DNA of 13,921 nt, taken from NCBI GenBank assembly GCA_014378345.1, contig JACMNW010000437.1:1-13921 (forward strand), given 5' to 3'. A program made the translations under genes and the position numbers. Of the stretch, positions 5,360 to 13,900 are shown one piece after another (the first letter of the stretch is position 1; the number at the start of each line of letters is the position of its first letter). This stretch comes from Pseudorhodobacter sp. Its GTDB lineage: Bacteria > Pseudomonadota > Alphaproteobacteria > Rhodobacterales > Rhodobacteraceae. The notes under the pieces are model-generated. The model was not told the origin of the DNA. It did no database searches and worked only from the letters and a program-made list of their open reading frames with translations.

Positions 5360-6727
5360 ATGCCCGCCTTAATTTGTTTTAAAGCGTATGATGTTCGCGG
5401 CATCGTTGGCCAAGATTTTACCCCAGACATTGCCTTTTCAATAGGTCGGGCATTTGCCCAAACCTTGTCTGCAACGCGCGTTGTCATCGGGCGCGATTGC
5501 CGTCCATCCTCGCCCGAATTGCTGCAAGCCACCGCAAACGGGTTGATGGCGGGCGGCGCGGATGTGCTTGATCTTGGCCTGTGCGGCACCGAAGAGGTGT
5601 ATCACGCCACCAGCCATTTTGATGCAGATGGCGGCATCGAAATCACCGCCTCGCACAATCCCGCACAGTACAACGGCATGAAAATGGTCGGCAAAGGGTC
5701 TGCCCCGCTGGACCCTGACACAACTCTTGCCGCAATTCGCACGCTGGCTGAAAGCCAACAGTTCCGCGCCGTTAAAATGGGCCAAATGCAACCAGGCGCT
5801 GGCGCGCGCGCGGCCTATGTTGCGCATATCTTGCGCTTCATAAACCCTACCGCCCTTGAACCTTTGACCATTCTTGTCAATGCTGGCAATGGGGCTGCTG
5901 GCCCAACGTTCGACGCGCTGGCGTCTGCTTTGGCCCACACAAATTTGTGCTTTATCCGCCACAACCACAGCCCCGACAGCAGCTTTCCAAATGGCGTGCC
6001 CAATCCGCAACTGGTGCAGAACCACGCGATGACCGCAGATGCCGTGGTCGCCTCCGGTGCTGATATGGGGGTCGCTTGGGACGGTGATTTTGACCGCTGT
6101 TTTCTGTTTGATCACACCGGCGCTTTCATCCCCGGCGAATATATTGTCGGACTGCTGGCGCAGGCTTTTCTTGCCAAAGAACCCGGCGCCGCAATCGCCT
6201 ATGAACCCCGCGTTATCTGGAACACAGAAAGCATCATCGCAGCGGCAGGCGGTAAGAGCATCCTTTCGCGTACTGGTCACAGCCACATGAAACGTGCGCT
6301 GCGCGATCATGGTGCCGTTTACGGCGGTGAGATGTCTGCGCATCACTATTTCCGCGACTTTATGGCCTGCGATTCCGGTATGATCCCGTGGTTGCTGGTG
6401 GCCGAGCTGATGGGGCGCACGGGCCAATCATTGGCGCAACTTATGGCCCCTCGGCTTGCCGAATACCCATCTTCAGGTGAAATCAACTTCACCCTGACCG
6501 AGCCCCAGTCTGCGTTGGCGCGTGTCCGTACAGCCCTTGCCCCCGACGCAATTACGATCGACGAAACGGATGGCCTAAGCCTGTCCTATCCAAATTGGCG
6601 CATGAACCTGCGGCATTCGAACACCGAACCCCTGCTGCGGCTGAACGTCGAGGCGCGCGGCAATCGCGCGCTGGTGGAACAAGCTGTCGCAACAATCACC
6701 GCGCTGATCAACGCGCCAAAAGCCTGA
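5360..6727 (+). CDS. Phosphomannomutase/phosphoglucomutase (alpha-D-phosphohexomutase family)
   Basis: This cytoplasmic enzyme interconverts hexose 1- and 6-phosphates (mannose and/or glucose), feeding nucleotide-sugar and surface-polysaccharide synthesis. The 455 aa are full length and show all four family signatures: the catalytic phosphoserine loop ITASHNPAQYNGMKM (Ser98), the Mg2+ loop DGDFDRCF (Asp241, Asp243, Asp245), the sugar-specificity loop GGEMSAHHYF (Glu324), and the phosphate-binding loop RHSNTEPLLRL (Arg418 on). The GEMSxH loop is typical of dual PMM/PGM enzymes such as AlgC. ATG 5360 is preferred over the adjacent in-frame GTG 5357, with GAGAG 9 nt upstream. The next gene starts 93 nt downstream. 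The likely link to the surface or periplasmic glucan theme of this window is only suggestive. Confidence 0.93.
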   Translation: MPALICFKAYDVRGIVGQDFTPDIAFSIGRAFAQTLSATRVVIGRDCRPSSPELLQATANGLMAGGADVLDLGLCGTEEVYHATSHFDADGGIEITASHNPAQYNGMKMVGKGSAPLDPDTTLAAIRTLAESQQFRAVKMGQMQPGAGARAAYVAHILRFINPTALEPLTILVNAGNGAAGPTFDALASALAHTNLCFIRHNHSPDSSFPNGVPNPQLVQNHAMTADAVVASGADMGVAWDGDFDRCFLFDHTGAFIPGEYIVGLLAQAFLAKEPGAAIAYEPRVIWNTESIIAAAGGKSILSRTGHSHMKRALRDHGAVYGGEMSAHHYFRDFMACDSGMIPWLLVAELMGRTGQSLAQLMAPRLAEYPSSGEINFTLTEPQSALARVRTALAPDAITIDETDGLSLSYPNWRMNLRHSNTEPLLRLNVEARGNRALVEQAVATITALINAPKA

Positions 6728-6797
6728 TCTCAACACGAAACCGCATCACAACCCCGCGATTGCCCTTGCACTGCGCCCATTTTCGCGGCTTGCCTGC

Positions 6798-6821
6798 ATG
6801 AACATGAAATTGGACCAGTGA
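6798..6821 (+). promoter_or_regulatory. Possible 7-codon leader ORF overlapping the ThDP-enzyme start
   Basis: A short frame, MNMKLDQ, begins at ATG 6798 and stops at TGA 6819-6821, whose final A is also the first base of the next gene's ATG (TGATG). This geometry allows termination-reinitiation coupling. A longer inverted repeat, CCGCGA (6754-6759) and TCGCGG (6783-6788), lies just before it. It could be chance, because no strong ribosome site precedes ATG 6798. Confidence 0.25.
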
Positions 6822-8443
6822 TGACCCAAACCAAACTGCGCGTGGCGGATGTCTTGGCAAAACGGCTTTATGCGGCGGGCTGCCGCTATGCCTTTGGTAT
6901 GCCGGGGGGCGAGGTTTTGACCCTGATCGATGCGCTGGAACAGGCGGGCATCCGGTTCGTGCTGGTACGGCACGAAAATTCTGGTGGTTTTATGGCGGAA
7001 GCCACCTATCACCGCACCGGTGCGCCGGGCATTCTGGTGGCCACCCTAGGGCCGGGCGCGTTGAATGGCATCAACGTGGTGGCCAACGCCCACCAAGACC
7101 GCGTGCCTATGATCGTGTTGACCGGGGCCGTTGATGCGGACGAAGCCCAGACCTACACCCACCAGGTGTTGGACCAACCGCAGGTTTTCCGCCCCATCAC
7201 CAAAGCCAGCTTTACACTTTCCGCAGGGGCGGCCTTGGTGATCACCGACAAAGCCCTTGCCATCGCCACCGAAGGCCGACCCGGCCCGGTGCATATTGAT
7301 GTGCCCATTTCCGTGGCCGATACCATGGTCCCCGCCGCCCATGAGCCACTTGCCATGCGCCCCGGCCCTACCACTCCCGCCCCCGGCATAATGTTGGACG
7401 CGGCCCGTGCGGCTCTTGCCCATGCCAAACGCCCGCTGATGATTGTGGGCTTGGATGCGATGAATGATGACGCTGGCCCGGCGCTAACGGCTTTCGCCGA
7501 AAAGTTCGGCGCGGGTGTGATCACCACCTACAAGGCCAAGGGATTGATGGATGAACACCACCCCTTATCCCTTGGCGGCGCTGGCCTGTCGCCGCTGGCC
7601 GACAAACACCTTTTGTCATTGGTCGCACAAGCTGACCTTATCTTATGTTTCGGCTACGATCCTATCGAGATGCGCCCCGGTTGGCGCAATCTTTGGAACC
7701 CGGCCGTGACGCCCGTGATCGATATCACGGCAGAGCCGAACCGCCACTATATGCACCAGTCAACCTATCCCTTTGTGGCCGATTGCGTGGCCAGCCTTGC
7801 TGCGCTGTCAGAAGGCATCCAACCCCAAGCCACTTGGGCAAACGGCGAAATTGCCGCCACCCGGGCAGCCTTGGCCAATGCTTTTCCGGTAGACGAGCCA
7901 TGGGGCCCGGCCGCCATCATTGCCGAATGTGCTGCCGCATTGCCCGCTGATACCCTCGTCTCTGCCGACAGTGGCGCACACCGCATCCTCCTATCGCAAA
8001 TGTGGACCTGCCGCGAACCGCGCGCGCTGATCCAATCTTCCGGCCTGTGCACCATGGGCTGTGCGTTGCCCATGGCGATGGGCATGTCGCTGGTGGAACC
8101 CACCCGCACCGTCGTATCCTTCAGCGGGGATGCAGGCTTCCTGATGGTCGCAGGCGAACTTGCGACCGCACAGGAACTGGGTCTGCGCACAATTTTTGTC
8201 GTGTTTGTCGATGCGAGTTTAGCCCTGATCGAACTGAAACAACGCCAACGCCAAATGCTCAATACAGGCGTCGATTTCGGCTTGCACGACATCGCCGCCA
8301 TTGGCCGCGCCTTTGGTGGGGCAGGGGTCACGGTCAAATCTCGCGCCGATCTGCGTGCCGCCCTTGTGGCCGCACAATCCGCTGATACCTTTACCGTCAT
8401 TGCTGCAATTATCGAACGAGGGGCTTACGATGGCCGCATCTGA
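6821..8443 (+). CDS. Thiamine diphosphate-dependent enzyme, acetolactate synthase/2-hydroxyacyl-CoA lyase-like
   Basis: This is a 540-aa cytoplasmic ThDP enzyme with the three-domain order PYR (about 5-170), central (190-325) and PP (365-535). The PYR domain carries the catalytic Glu52 in RHENSGGFMAEA and the TLGPGALNG turn. The PP domain carries the cofactor motif as FSGDAGFLM (Gly436-Asp437-Ala438), followed 27 residues later by VVFVDASLALIELKQ, where most relatives have GDG and NN. Asp464 could replace the second Asn as a metal ligand. It lacks the sequence style of oxalyl-CoA decarboxylase. The start is ATG 6821, with GGA 6 nt upstream; GTG 6818 is alternative. The downstream class III CoA-transferase overlaps it by 14 nt, so the reaction probably concerns an acyl-CoA or oxo-acid substrate: a decarboxylase, lyase or synthase. 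The exact reaction is not deducible. Confidence 0.85.
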   Translation: MTQTKLRVADVLAKRLYAAGCRYAFGMPGGEVLTLIDALEQAGIRFVLVRHENSGGFMAEATYHRTGAPGILVATLGPGALNGINVVANAHQDRVPMIVLTGAVDADEAQTYTHQVLDQPQVFRPITKASFTLSAGAALVITDKALAIATEGRPGPVHIDVPISVADTMVPAAHEPLAMRPGPTTPAPGIMLDAARAALAHAKRPLMIVGLDAMNDDAGPALTAFAEKFGAGVITTYKAKGLMDEHHPLSLGGAGLSPLADKHLLSLVAQADLILCFGYDPIEMRPGWRNLWNPAVTPVIDITAEPNRHYMHQSTYPFVADCVASLAALSEGIQPQATWANGEIAATRAALANAFPVDEPWGPAAIIAECAAALPADTLVSADSGAHRILLSQMWTCREPRALIQSSGLCTMGCALPMAMGMSLVEPTRTVVSFSGDAGFLMVAGELATAQELGLRTIFVVFVDASLALIELKQRQRQMLNTGVDFGLHDIAAIGRAFGGAGVTVKSRADLRAALVAAQSADTFTVIAAIIERGAYDGRI

Positions 8444-9602
8444 TACCCCTATGGCGCTGGACGGGGTGGTTGTTCTGGACCTGACCCGCATCCTTGCGGG
8501 CCCCTATGCAACGCAGCTTTTGGGCGACCTTGGCGCGACAATCCTGAAGATCGAAAACCCTGATGGTGGCGATGATACCCGCACATGGGGCCCGCCCTAT
8601 GCGCCCGGGGCGGAAGGTGACTTAAGCGCCTATTTCATGGCCGCCAACCGCAACAAGCAGTCAATAACAGTTGATATGGCCACACCCGATGGCCAAAAAA
8701 CCCTGCGCAAACTCGCCGCTCGCGCCGATATTGTGGTTGAGAACTTCAAACCCGGCGGTCTGGTGAAATACGGCCTTGATCACGCCACGCTTTGCGCCGC
8801 CCACCCCGGCCTTGTGTATTGTTCTATCTCTGGCTACGGCCAAACCGGCCCGAACCGCGAAAAGCCGGGCTATGATCTGATGGCGCAGGGCTTTGGTGGC
8901 ATCATGTCGCTGACCGGCGAGGCTGATGGCGTGCCCTCAAAAGTGGGTGTCGGCATCGCCGATGTGATGTGCGGCATGTATGCGACTGTGGGTATCCTTG
9001 CGGCCTTGCGCCACGCTGAACGCACCGGCGAGGGGCAACATATCGACATTTCACTTGTTGACAGCCAACTGGCTTGGCTGATCAATGAAGGCACCAATTA
9101 CCTTGCCTCTGGCCGCGACCCTATCCGGCGCGGAAACGGTCATCCGAACATCGTACCCTATGATGTGGTTCAGGTGTCCGACGGCCATGTCATCCTTGCC
9201 GTTGGTAATGACGCGCAATTCGCCCGGTTCTGCGATGTGCTTGGCCTACCACAGCTGGCAACCAACCCGGACTTTGCCACCAACCCCGCCCGCTTGGCCA
9301 ACCGCGAGGCCCTGTATATCCACCTGACCCCCGCCCTTGCCTTGCAAACGGTAACAGGAATGGTCGCCGCATTAGAGGCGGTCAAAGTGCCTGTTGGCCC
9401 CATTCAAACGGTAGGGCAGGCGCTGAATTCCGCACAATCCAAAGCGCGCGGATCGGTTATTGAAATGGCCGCAGAAGGTGTGACCGGGGGTAACGTGCAG
9501 CTTCTGGGCAACCCTCTGAAACTGTCGCGCACCCCTGTGCAATACCGCCTGTCCCCACCCCGCCTTGGTGCCGATACCGCGCGATTGCTGAAAGACCTGT
9601 AA
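8430..9602 (+). CDS. CaiB/BaiF family (class III) CoA-transferase
   Basis: This enzyme transfers CoA between carboxylic acids through an aspartyl-CoA intermediate. The 390 aa are the standard length. Family features are LDLTRILAGPYATQLLGDLGA (17-37), the NRNKQSITVD stretch (73-82), VVENFKPGGLVKYGLD (102-117), SISGYGQTGP (132-141), GYDLMAQG (147-154), and the catalytic Asp178 in VGVGIADVMCGMYA. The start is ATG 8430, with GAGGGG 6 nt upstream, inside the end of the ThDP gene (14-nt overlap); the frame is open further upstream, but those residues do not resemble the family. Formyl-CoA transferase (Frc) belongs to this family, but the partner ThDP enzyme is not an Oxc type, so an oxalate role is not supported. 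The acid substrate is unknown. No terminator is clear downstream. Confidence 0.92.
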   Translation: MAASDTPMALDGVVVLDLTRILAGPYATQLLGDLGATILKIENPDGGDDTRTWGPPYAPGAEGDLSAYFMAANRNKQSITVDMATPDGQKTLRKLAARADIVVENFKPGGLVKYGLDHATLCAAHPGLVYCSISGYGQTGPNREKPGYDLMAQGFGGIMSLTGEADGVPSKVGVGIADVMCGMYATVGILAALRHAERTGEGQHIDISLVDSQLAWLINEGTNYLASGRDPIRRGNGHPNIVPYDVVQVSDGHVILAVGNDAQFARFCDVLGLPQLATNPDFATNPARLANREALYIHLTPALALQTVTGMVAALEAVKVPVGPIQTVGQALNSAQSKARGSVIEMAAEGVTGGNVQLLGNPLKLSRTPVQYRLSPPRLGADTARLLKDL

Positions 9603-9795
9603 GTCTGGGGTACCTATCCCAAATTACCAAAAAAACGCGCGCTTAGCCTGAATATGTTACAAGGCAATGCTTAACCGCTATTATTCCATCACCCCGGTTC
9701 ACAAAGCCGTGCCTCACCCAATTGTCGGTTGATGCAAAGCGATTGTCCACGTCCTAAGACATAAAAGTCGCAAAATTATTCTGGGAGCCTACCGT
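9603..9795. other. Intergenic spacer with a short hairpin
   Basis: A small stem-loop (9606-9621: six pairs including one G-T, with loop ACCT) follows the CoA-transferase stop. The downstream sequence is an A-run rather than a T-run, so it is not a good intrinsic terminator. The next gene's ribosome site, GGGAG, is at 9783-9787. I see no convincing promoter, although one is expected here for the TPR-opgC-opgG operon. Confidence 0.35.
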
Positions 9796-11151
9796 ATGAT
9801 CGACGTTTGTTCTGGCGACACCTCGTTGCAAGATGCCGCCAGCCTGAACGACTGGAATGCGACCATTCGTGCTTTTCTGGGGCATAGTGCCACCACGCCA
9901 ACCCATCTTGGCGCAGTTCTGGCGGCGAACCCGGATTTCGCCATGGCCCAAGCCCTGCGCGGTTTGTTTTGTATGTTGCTTGGCCGCCGGGAAATGGTCG
10001 TCACCGCAACTGAGGCTTTGGCCATTGCTAAAAAAGGCCGCGCCAGCCACCCGCGCGAAAAGGCGATGATCGCGGCGCTGCAATCTTGGCTGAATGGCCA
10101 CCCGACACAGGCCATCGCGGCACTCGAAGGCATCCTTCTGGCCAATCCCGCTGACACCATGGCGATGAAGCTTAGCCAAGCCATCCGTTTCGTAAAGGGC
10201 GATGCAAAAGGCATGCGCCGATCGGTTGAACGCGTATTGCCCGCGCATGGCGCAGACCATCCCTTGCGCGGTTTTGCACATGGTTGCCACGCCTTCACGC
10301 TGGAAGAAACCGGCGATTATGCTGGTGCCGAAGCTGCAGGTTTGCACGGGCTTGACGCGGCACCTGACGATGCCTGGGGTTTGCACGCCGTCACCCATGT
10401 CTATGATATGACCGCCCAATCGCAGCGTGGCATCAATCTGATCATCGCACGCGATGGATCTTGGTTGCACTGCAACAACTTTCGCTATCACGTCTGGTGG
10501 CACAAGGCGCTGCTGCATCTGGATATGGGGCAAATCGATGCTGTGCTTGATATCTACGATTGCAAGATGCGCGTCGATAAAACCGATGATTACCGCGATA
10601 TCGCCAATGCCTCGTCGCTGCTGATGCGGCTGCAACTTGAAGGCATCTGCGTGGGCACCCGTTGGGATGAACTGGCAACTCTGTCCGAGGCGCGGATCGA
10701 GGATGGCTGTCTGGCCTTTGCAGACCTGCATTACATGCTGGCCCTGATCGGCGGCGAGCGTGATCTTGCCATCCAAAAGCTCTTGTCACGCCTTGGCCAA
10801 ACCGCCAAATCCGCGCCAGAGGCAGAGTTCGACCAAATCCTCGCGCATCCGGGTCTGGCCTGCGCAAATGGCCTTGCCGCCTTTGCCGAAGGTAATTTTG
10901 AGGCTTCTTTTGTTGCCCTTTCTGCCGCCCGCCCGGTGATGCAAAGCATCGGCGGCAGCCACGCCCAGCGCGATGTATTTGAACGTCTGACCATTGATGC
11001 GGGTATCCGCGCGGGTCAGGCCGACAAGGCCGAGGCGTTGTTATTACAACGTATTTCCCTGCGGGCAGGGGCGGAAGACCACTTTACCTCGCTGCGGCGC
11101 GGCGCTATTGCTGCGTTGCGGCAGACCTCTTTTGTGCATGCCGCGCAATAA
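9796..11151 (+). CDS. TTC38-like tetratricopeptide repeat protein
   Basis: This 451-aa all-helical TPR-fold protein has no signal peptide or membrane segment. Signatures of the TTC38/StaR-like group are LRGFAHGCHAFTLEETGDYAGAEAAGLHGLDAAPDDAWGLHAVTHVYDM (157-205), the tryptophan-rich YHVWWHKALLHLDMGQ (231-246), the LYD-like DIYD segment (252-255) and GGSHAQRDVF (386-395) near the C terminus. The biochemical role of bacterial members is not established; TPR folds usually hold partner proteins. The start is ATG 9796, with GGGAG 8 nt upstream. The stop lies 11 nt before opgC, so co-transcription with the two glucan genes is likely, which suggests a connection to envelope glucan metabolism. That connection is inference only. 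Confidence 0.85.
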   Translation: MIDVCSGDTSLQDAASLNDWNATIRAFLGHSATTPTHLGAVLAANPDFAMAQALRGLFCMLLGRREMVVTATEALAIAKKGRASHPREKAMIAALQSWLNGHPTQAIAALEGILLANPADTMAMKLSQAIRFVKGDAKGMRRSVERVLPAHGADHPLRGFAHGCHAFTLEETGDYAGAEAAGLHGLDAAPDDAWGLHAVTHVYDMTAQSQRGINLIIARDGSWLHCNNFRYHVWWHKALLHLDMGQIDAVLDIYDCKMRVDKTDDYRDIANASSLLMRLQLEGICVGTRWDELATLSEARIEDGCLAFADLHYMLALIGGERDLAIQKLLSRLGQTAKSAPEAEFDQILAHPGLACANGLAAFAEGNFEASFVALSAARPVMQSIGGSHAQRDVFERLTIDAGIRAGQADKAEALLLQRISLRAGAEDHFTSLRRGAIAALRQTSFVHAAQ

Positions 11152-11162
11152 GGACACGGACG

Positions 11163-12374
11163 ATGACGACCATTGTGATGGAAGATCAGGGTAGGGCAGG
11201 GGTTGCGACCAAACCAGTTGCCATCACTACCCGCCAGCGTGATTTGCGGCTCGATTTCTTTCGTGGCATCGCGATGTTCATCATCCTTATCGCCCATATC
11301 CAATCTGATTGGCTGGCCCTGTGGATACCCGCGCGTTTTGGCTTTTCCGACGCGACTGAGATGTTCGTGTTCTGCTCTGGCATGGCGTCTGCCATCGCTT
11401 TTGGCCGGGTGTTTCGCGAACAAGGTCTGCTGATTGGCACATCCCGTGTTCTGTTCCGGATGTGGCAGGTCTACTGGGCGCATATTGGATTGTTTATCAC
11501 CGTTGCCGTCACGACTGTATGGCTGACCAACCTGCACGTCACAGATACCGACTATACCGGCATGCTGAACCTTTACCGCTTTTTTGGCGCACCGCTTTTG
11601 CATCTTCCTGCCCTGCTGACGCTGACCTATGTGCCCAACTATTTCGATATTCTGCCGATGTATATCGCCGTGCTGGCCATGATGCCGCTTGTTGTTGCCC
11701 TGTCGCGCATCCACCTCGCGCTGGTGGCTGTGTTGGTCATAGGCCTGTGGCTTGGGGCAAATATCACTGGCCTCGACTTCCCCGCCGAACCAAATTCTAT
11801 CCGCCCGTGGTTCTTCAATCCGTTCGGCTGGCAGCTTGTTTTCTTCACCGGTTTTGCCTTCATGTCCGGCTGGCTGAAAGCGCCGCCGATTGACCGCCGC
11901 TATGTTTGGTTGGCGCTAGCCATCGTTGTGATATCCATCCCGTTCGCCTATTTTCGCGTTATTAATGTAGTTCCAGAAATACAGGCATGGCGCAAAGCCA
12001 ATGATGTTTTGATCAACAAAACCAATTTCGGCATCCTGCGGTACATTCATTTTCTGGCGCTGGCCTACCTCGCCGTAGCTGTCGTTGGCCCCAAAGGCGC
12101 GCGGATAAGCGCGGGGCCCGCCAACCCGACACTCGCCAGCATCTGGACGCGCGTCTTGCCCGTTATCACCACGGTCGGCCAACAATCCCTCGCGGTTTTC
12201 GTGTTCTCGATGTTCTACGCGGTGCTGCTGACCGCACTGTTTGATTATGTCGGGCGCAACAATTTCTCGATGATCTGGGTCAACATCCTTGGTGCCGTGG
12301 GCATCGCGCTGGTCGCCTATATCGCCCAATGGTTCAAGGCAAAGCCTTGGGCAAAAAAGGAAGCTAAAGCATGA
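11163..12374 (+). CDS. opgC: OpgC family membrane protein (periplasmic glucan succinylation)
   Basis: This is an inner-membrane protein of 403 aa with roughly ten hydrophobic spans (for example 36-53, 63-83, 104-121, 163-180, 184-203, 222-237, 247-265, 293-309, 340-358, 370-389). After a short cytoplasmic N terminus comes RDLRLDFFRGIAMFIILIAH (Arg34, His45), the acyltransferase-like opening shared by OpgC proteins, and then FSDATEMFVFCSGMASA, NPFGWQLVFFTGFAFMSGW (219-237) and VGQQSLAVFVFSM. OpgC of Rhodobacter sphaeroides is known to add succinyl groups to osmoregulated periplasmic glucans; transfer of that role here is by family resemblance. AAGGA overlaps the preceding TAA and serves as the ribosome site. 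Its stop overlaps the opgG start (ATGA, 4 nt), so the two are coupled. Confidence 0.9.
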   Translation: MTTIVMEDQGRAGVATKPVAITTRQRDLRLDFFRGIAMFIILIAHIQSDWLALWIPARFGFSDATEMFVFCSGMASAIAFGRVFREQGLLIGTSRVLFRMWQVYWAHIGLFITVAVTTVWLTNLHVTDTDYTGMLNLYRFFGAPLLHLPALLTLTYVPNYFDILPMYIAVLAMMPLVVALSRIHLALVAVLVIGLWLGANITGLDFPAEPNSIRPWFFNPFGWQLVFFTGFAFMSGWLKAPPIDRRYVWLALAIVVISIPFAYFRVINVVPEIQAWRKANDVLINKTNFGILRYIHFLALAYLAVAVVGPKGARISAGPANPTLASIWTRVLPVITTVGQQSLAVFVFSMFYAVLLTALFDYVGRNNFSMIWVNILGAVGIALVAYIAQWFKAKPWAKKEAKA

Positions 12375-13900
12375 TCCGCCGCGAATTTCTTGTAAGCCTG
12401 ATGGCGCTGGCTGCAGCGGCCCCCTTGCGCGCACAGGATCTGCCCGTAACCCCGCTTGCCCCCAAAGGCACGGCCACACCGTTTTCGTTTGATGTTGTGC
12501 GCACGCGCGCTGCTGACCTTGCCGCCAAACCCTATGCGATGCGCCCGATGATCCCTGACGCATGGCGCAATCTTAGCTTTGATGAATTCAACCATATCTG
12601 GTTTGCCGAACGCAACGCGCTGTGGAACAACACCGATGCTGCCCTGCGCGTTGATACCTTTTCCGCGGGCCTCTACATCCCCCACGCAGTTGAAATTAAC
12701 ATCGTCGAAGGCGGCCTGTCGCAAGTGCTGCCCTATGACATCAACGTATTTGATAAGACCGATACTTTTCCAGACCTGCCCGTGGATGAAACCATGGGAT
12801 TTTCTGGGTTACGCCTGCGCGCCGAACTTGAACACCCCGGCATTTTCACCGAATTCATGGTGATGCAGGGGGCCAGCTATTTCCGCGCTATTGGCACCGG
12901 GCAAACCTACGGCTTGTCCGCACGCGGTCTGGCTATCGACACCGCTGAACCCACTGGCGAAGAATTCCCCGATTTCACTGCCTATTGGGTCGAACGCCCT
13001 AGCCCCGGCCAGCGCAGCTTTATCATCCATGCCCTGATGGATAGCCCCGGCGTATCTGGCGCTTACAAATTCACTGTCCGCCCCGGCCAAACGCTGGAAA
13101 TGGATGTCGAAGCTGAACTATACGCCCGCCGTGACATGGCCCATGTTGGCGTGGCCCCGCTGACCTCGATGTTCCTGTTCGACGAGTCCAACCGCAACCG
13201 CTTCAATGATTTTCGCAGTGCGGTTTACGACAACGACGGTTTGCTGATCTGGAATGGCGCGGGCGAGGTGCTGTGGCGCGCGCTTGCCAACCCCGTATCG
13301 CTGCAAGTCAGCAGCTTTGGCGACAAAGATCCCAAAGGCTTTGGCCTGATGCAGCGCGCCAAGCATTTTGATGATTTCGGGGATATGGTCGCCAAGTACG
13401 AAAACCGCCCCGGCCTTTGGGTCGAACCCGGCGAAGGCTGGGGTGAAGGTGCGATTACTTTGGTCGAATTGCCGACTGACAAAGAAATCAACGACAACAT
13501 CGTCGCCTACTGGCGCCCGAAAGATCCGTTCATGGCGGGCACGCAGCGCCGCATGACGTACCGCCTGAATTGGGGGGGCGAGCCTGAATTGCCCGGCACG
13601 CTTGCACATGTCACCAACACCCGCATCGGCAACGCTTATGAACATGGCCTGATTACCACCATAGATTTTGCCAAAACAGATGCGCTGCCCGCCGATTTTG
13701 CAACGCTTGCCGCAACTGTCACCAACAGCAGCGGCACCATGCTTTCGGCCCCGTTGATCCAGATCAACCCTGAAACAGGCGGGCCACGGCTGGCGCTGTC
13801 TTTCGATCCGGGCAAGGAAACTTACATCGAATTTCGTGCGCAACTGGCTACCCCGACGGGCGGTTACAGCGAGGTCTGGTTGTACCGATGGACGGCGTAA
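12371..13900 (+). CDS. opgG: OpgG/MdoG family glucan biosynthesis periplasmic protein
   Basis: This 509-aa periplasmic protein is needed for the backbone structure of osmoregulated periplasmic glucans; some OpgG/OpgD proteins are now known as beta-1,2-glucan hydrolases (family GH186). The N terminus MIRREFLVSLMALAAAAP shows a twin-arginine pattern (Arg3-Arg4-x-Phe-Leu) with likely cleavage after Ala21 (LRA-QD), pointing to Tat export. The body has FNHIWF (73-78), SAGLYIPHAVEINIV, the family's best-conserved block from GFGLMQR (323-329) through HFDDFGDM and RPGLWVEPGEGWGEG to INDNIVAYW (373-381), and the C-terminal EVWLYRW (501-507). It appears complete. It overlaps opgC by 4 nt, and the window ends 21 bases after its stop, so a following opgH-type synthase gene cannot be seen. 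Confidence 0.94.
   Translation: MIRREFLVSLMALAAAAPLRAQDLPVTPLAPKGTATPFSFDVVRTRAADLAAKPYAMRPMIPDAWRNLSFDEFNHIWFAERNALWNNTDAALRVDTFSAGLYIPHAVEINIVEGGLSQVLPYDINVFDKTDTFPDLPVDETMGFSGLRLRAELEHPGIFTEFMVMQGASYFRAIGTGQTYGLSARGLAIDTAEPTGEEFPDFTAYWVERPSPGQRSFIIHALMDSPGVSGAYKFTVRPGQTLEMDVEAELYARRDMAHVGVAPLTSMFLFDESNRNRFNDFRSAVYDNDGLLIWNGAGEVLWRALANPVSLQVSSFGDKDPKGFGLMQRAKHFDDFGDMVAKYENRPGLWVEPGEGWGEGAITLVELPTDKEINDNIVAYWRPKDPFMAGTQRRMTYRLNWGGEPELPGTLAHVTNTRIGNAYEHGLITTIDFAKTDALPADFATLAATVTNSSGTMLSAPLIQINPETGGPRLALSFDPGKETYIEFRAQLATPTGGYSEVWLYRWTA

Noticed and set aside
5344..5382. 12-codon out-of-frame ORF overlapping the phosphohexomutase start
   Set aside because: It has a weak ribosome site and ordinary sequence; nothing distinguishes it from chance.
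5438..6427. Long minus-strand open frame (329 codons) opposite the phosphohexomutase gene
   Set aside because: It lies fully antisense to a gene with all four family motifs, and its translation is rich in Ala, Arg, His and Cys without domain features. It is a GC-rich coding shadow.
6821..9602. Oxalyl-CoA decarboxylase/formyl-CoA transferase (oxalate) module
   Set aside because: The ThDP enzyme lacks Oxc-like sequence and reads as acetolactate-synthase-like, so family pairing alone is not enough.
9606..9621. Intrinsic terminator after the CoA-transferase
   Set aside because: The stem is only six pairs and is followed by an A-run rather than a T-run on the transcribed sense.
9754..10776. Long minus-strand open frame (340 codons) opposite the TPR gene
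   Set aside because: The + strand frame carries clear TTC38 signatures, whereas the minus translation has no recognisable family.
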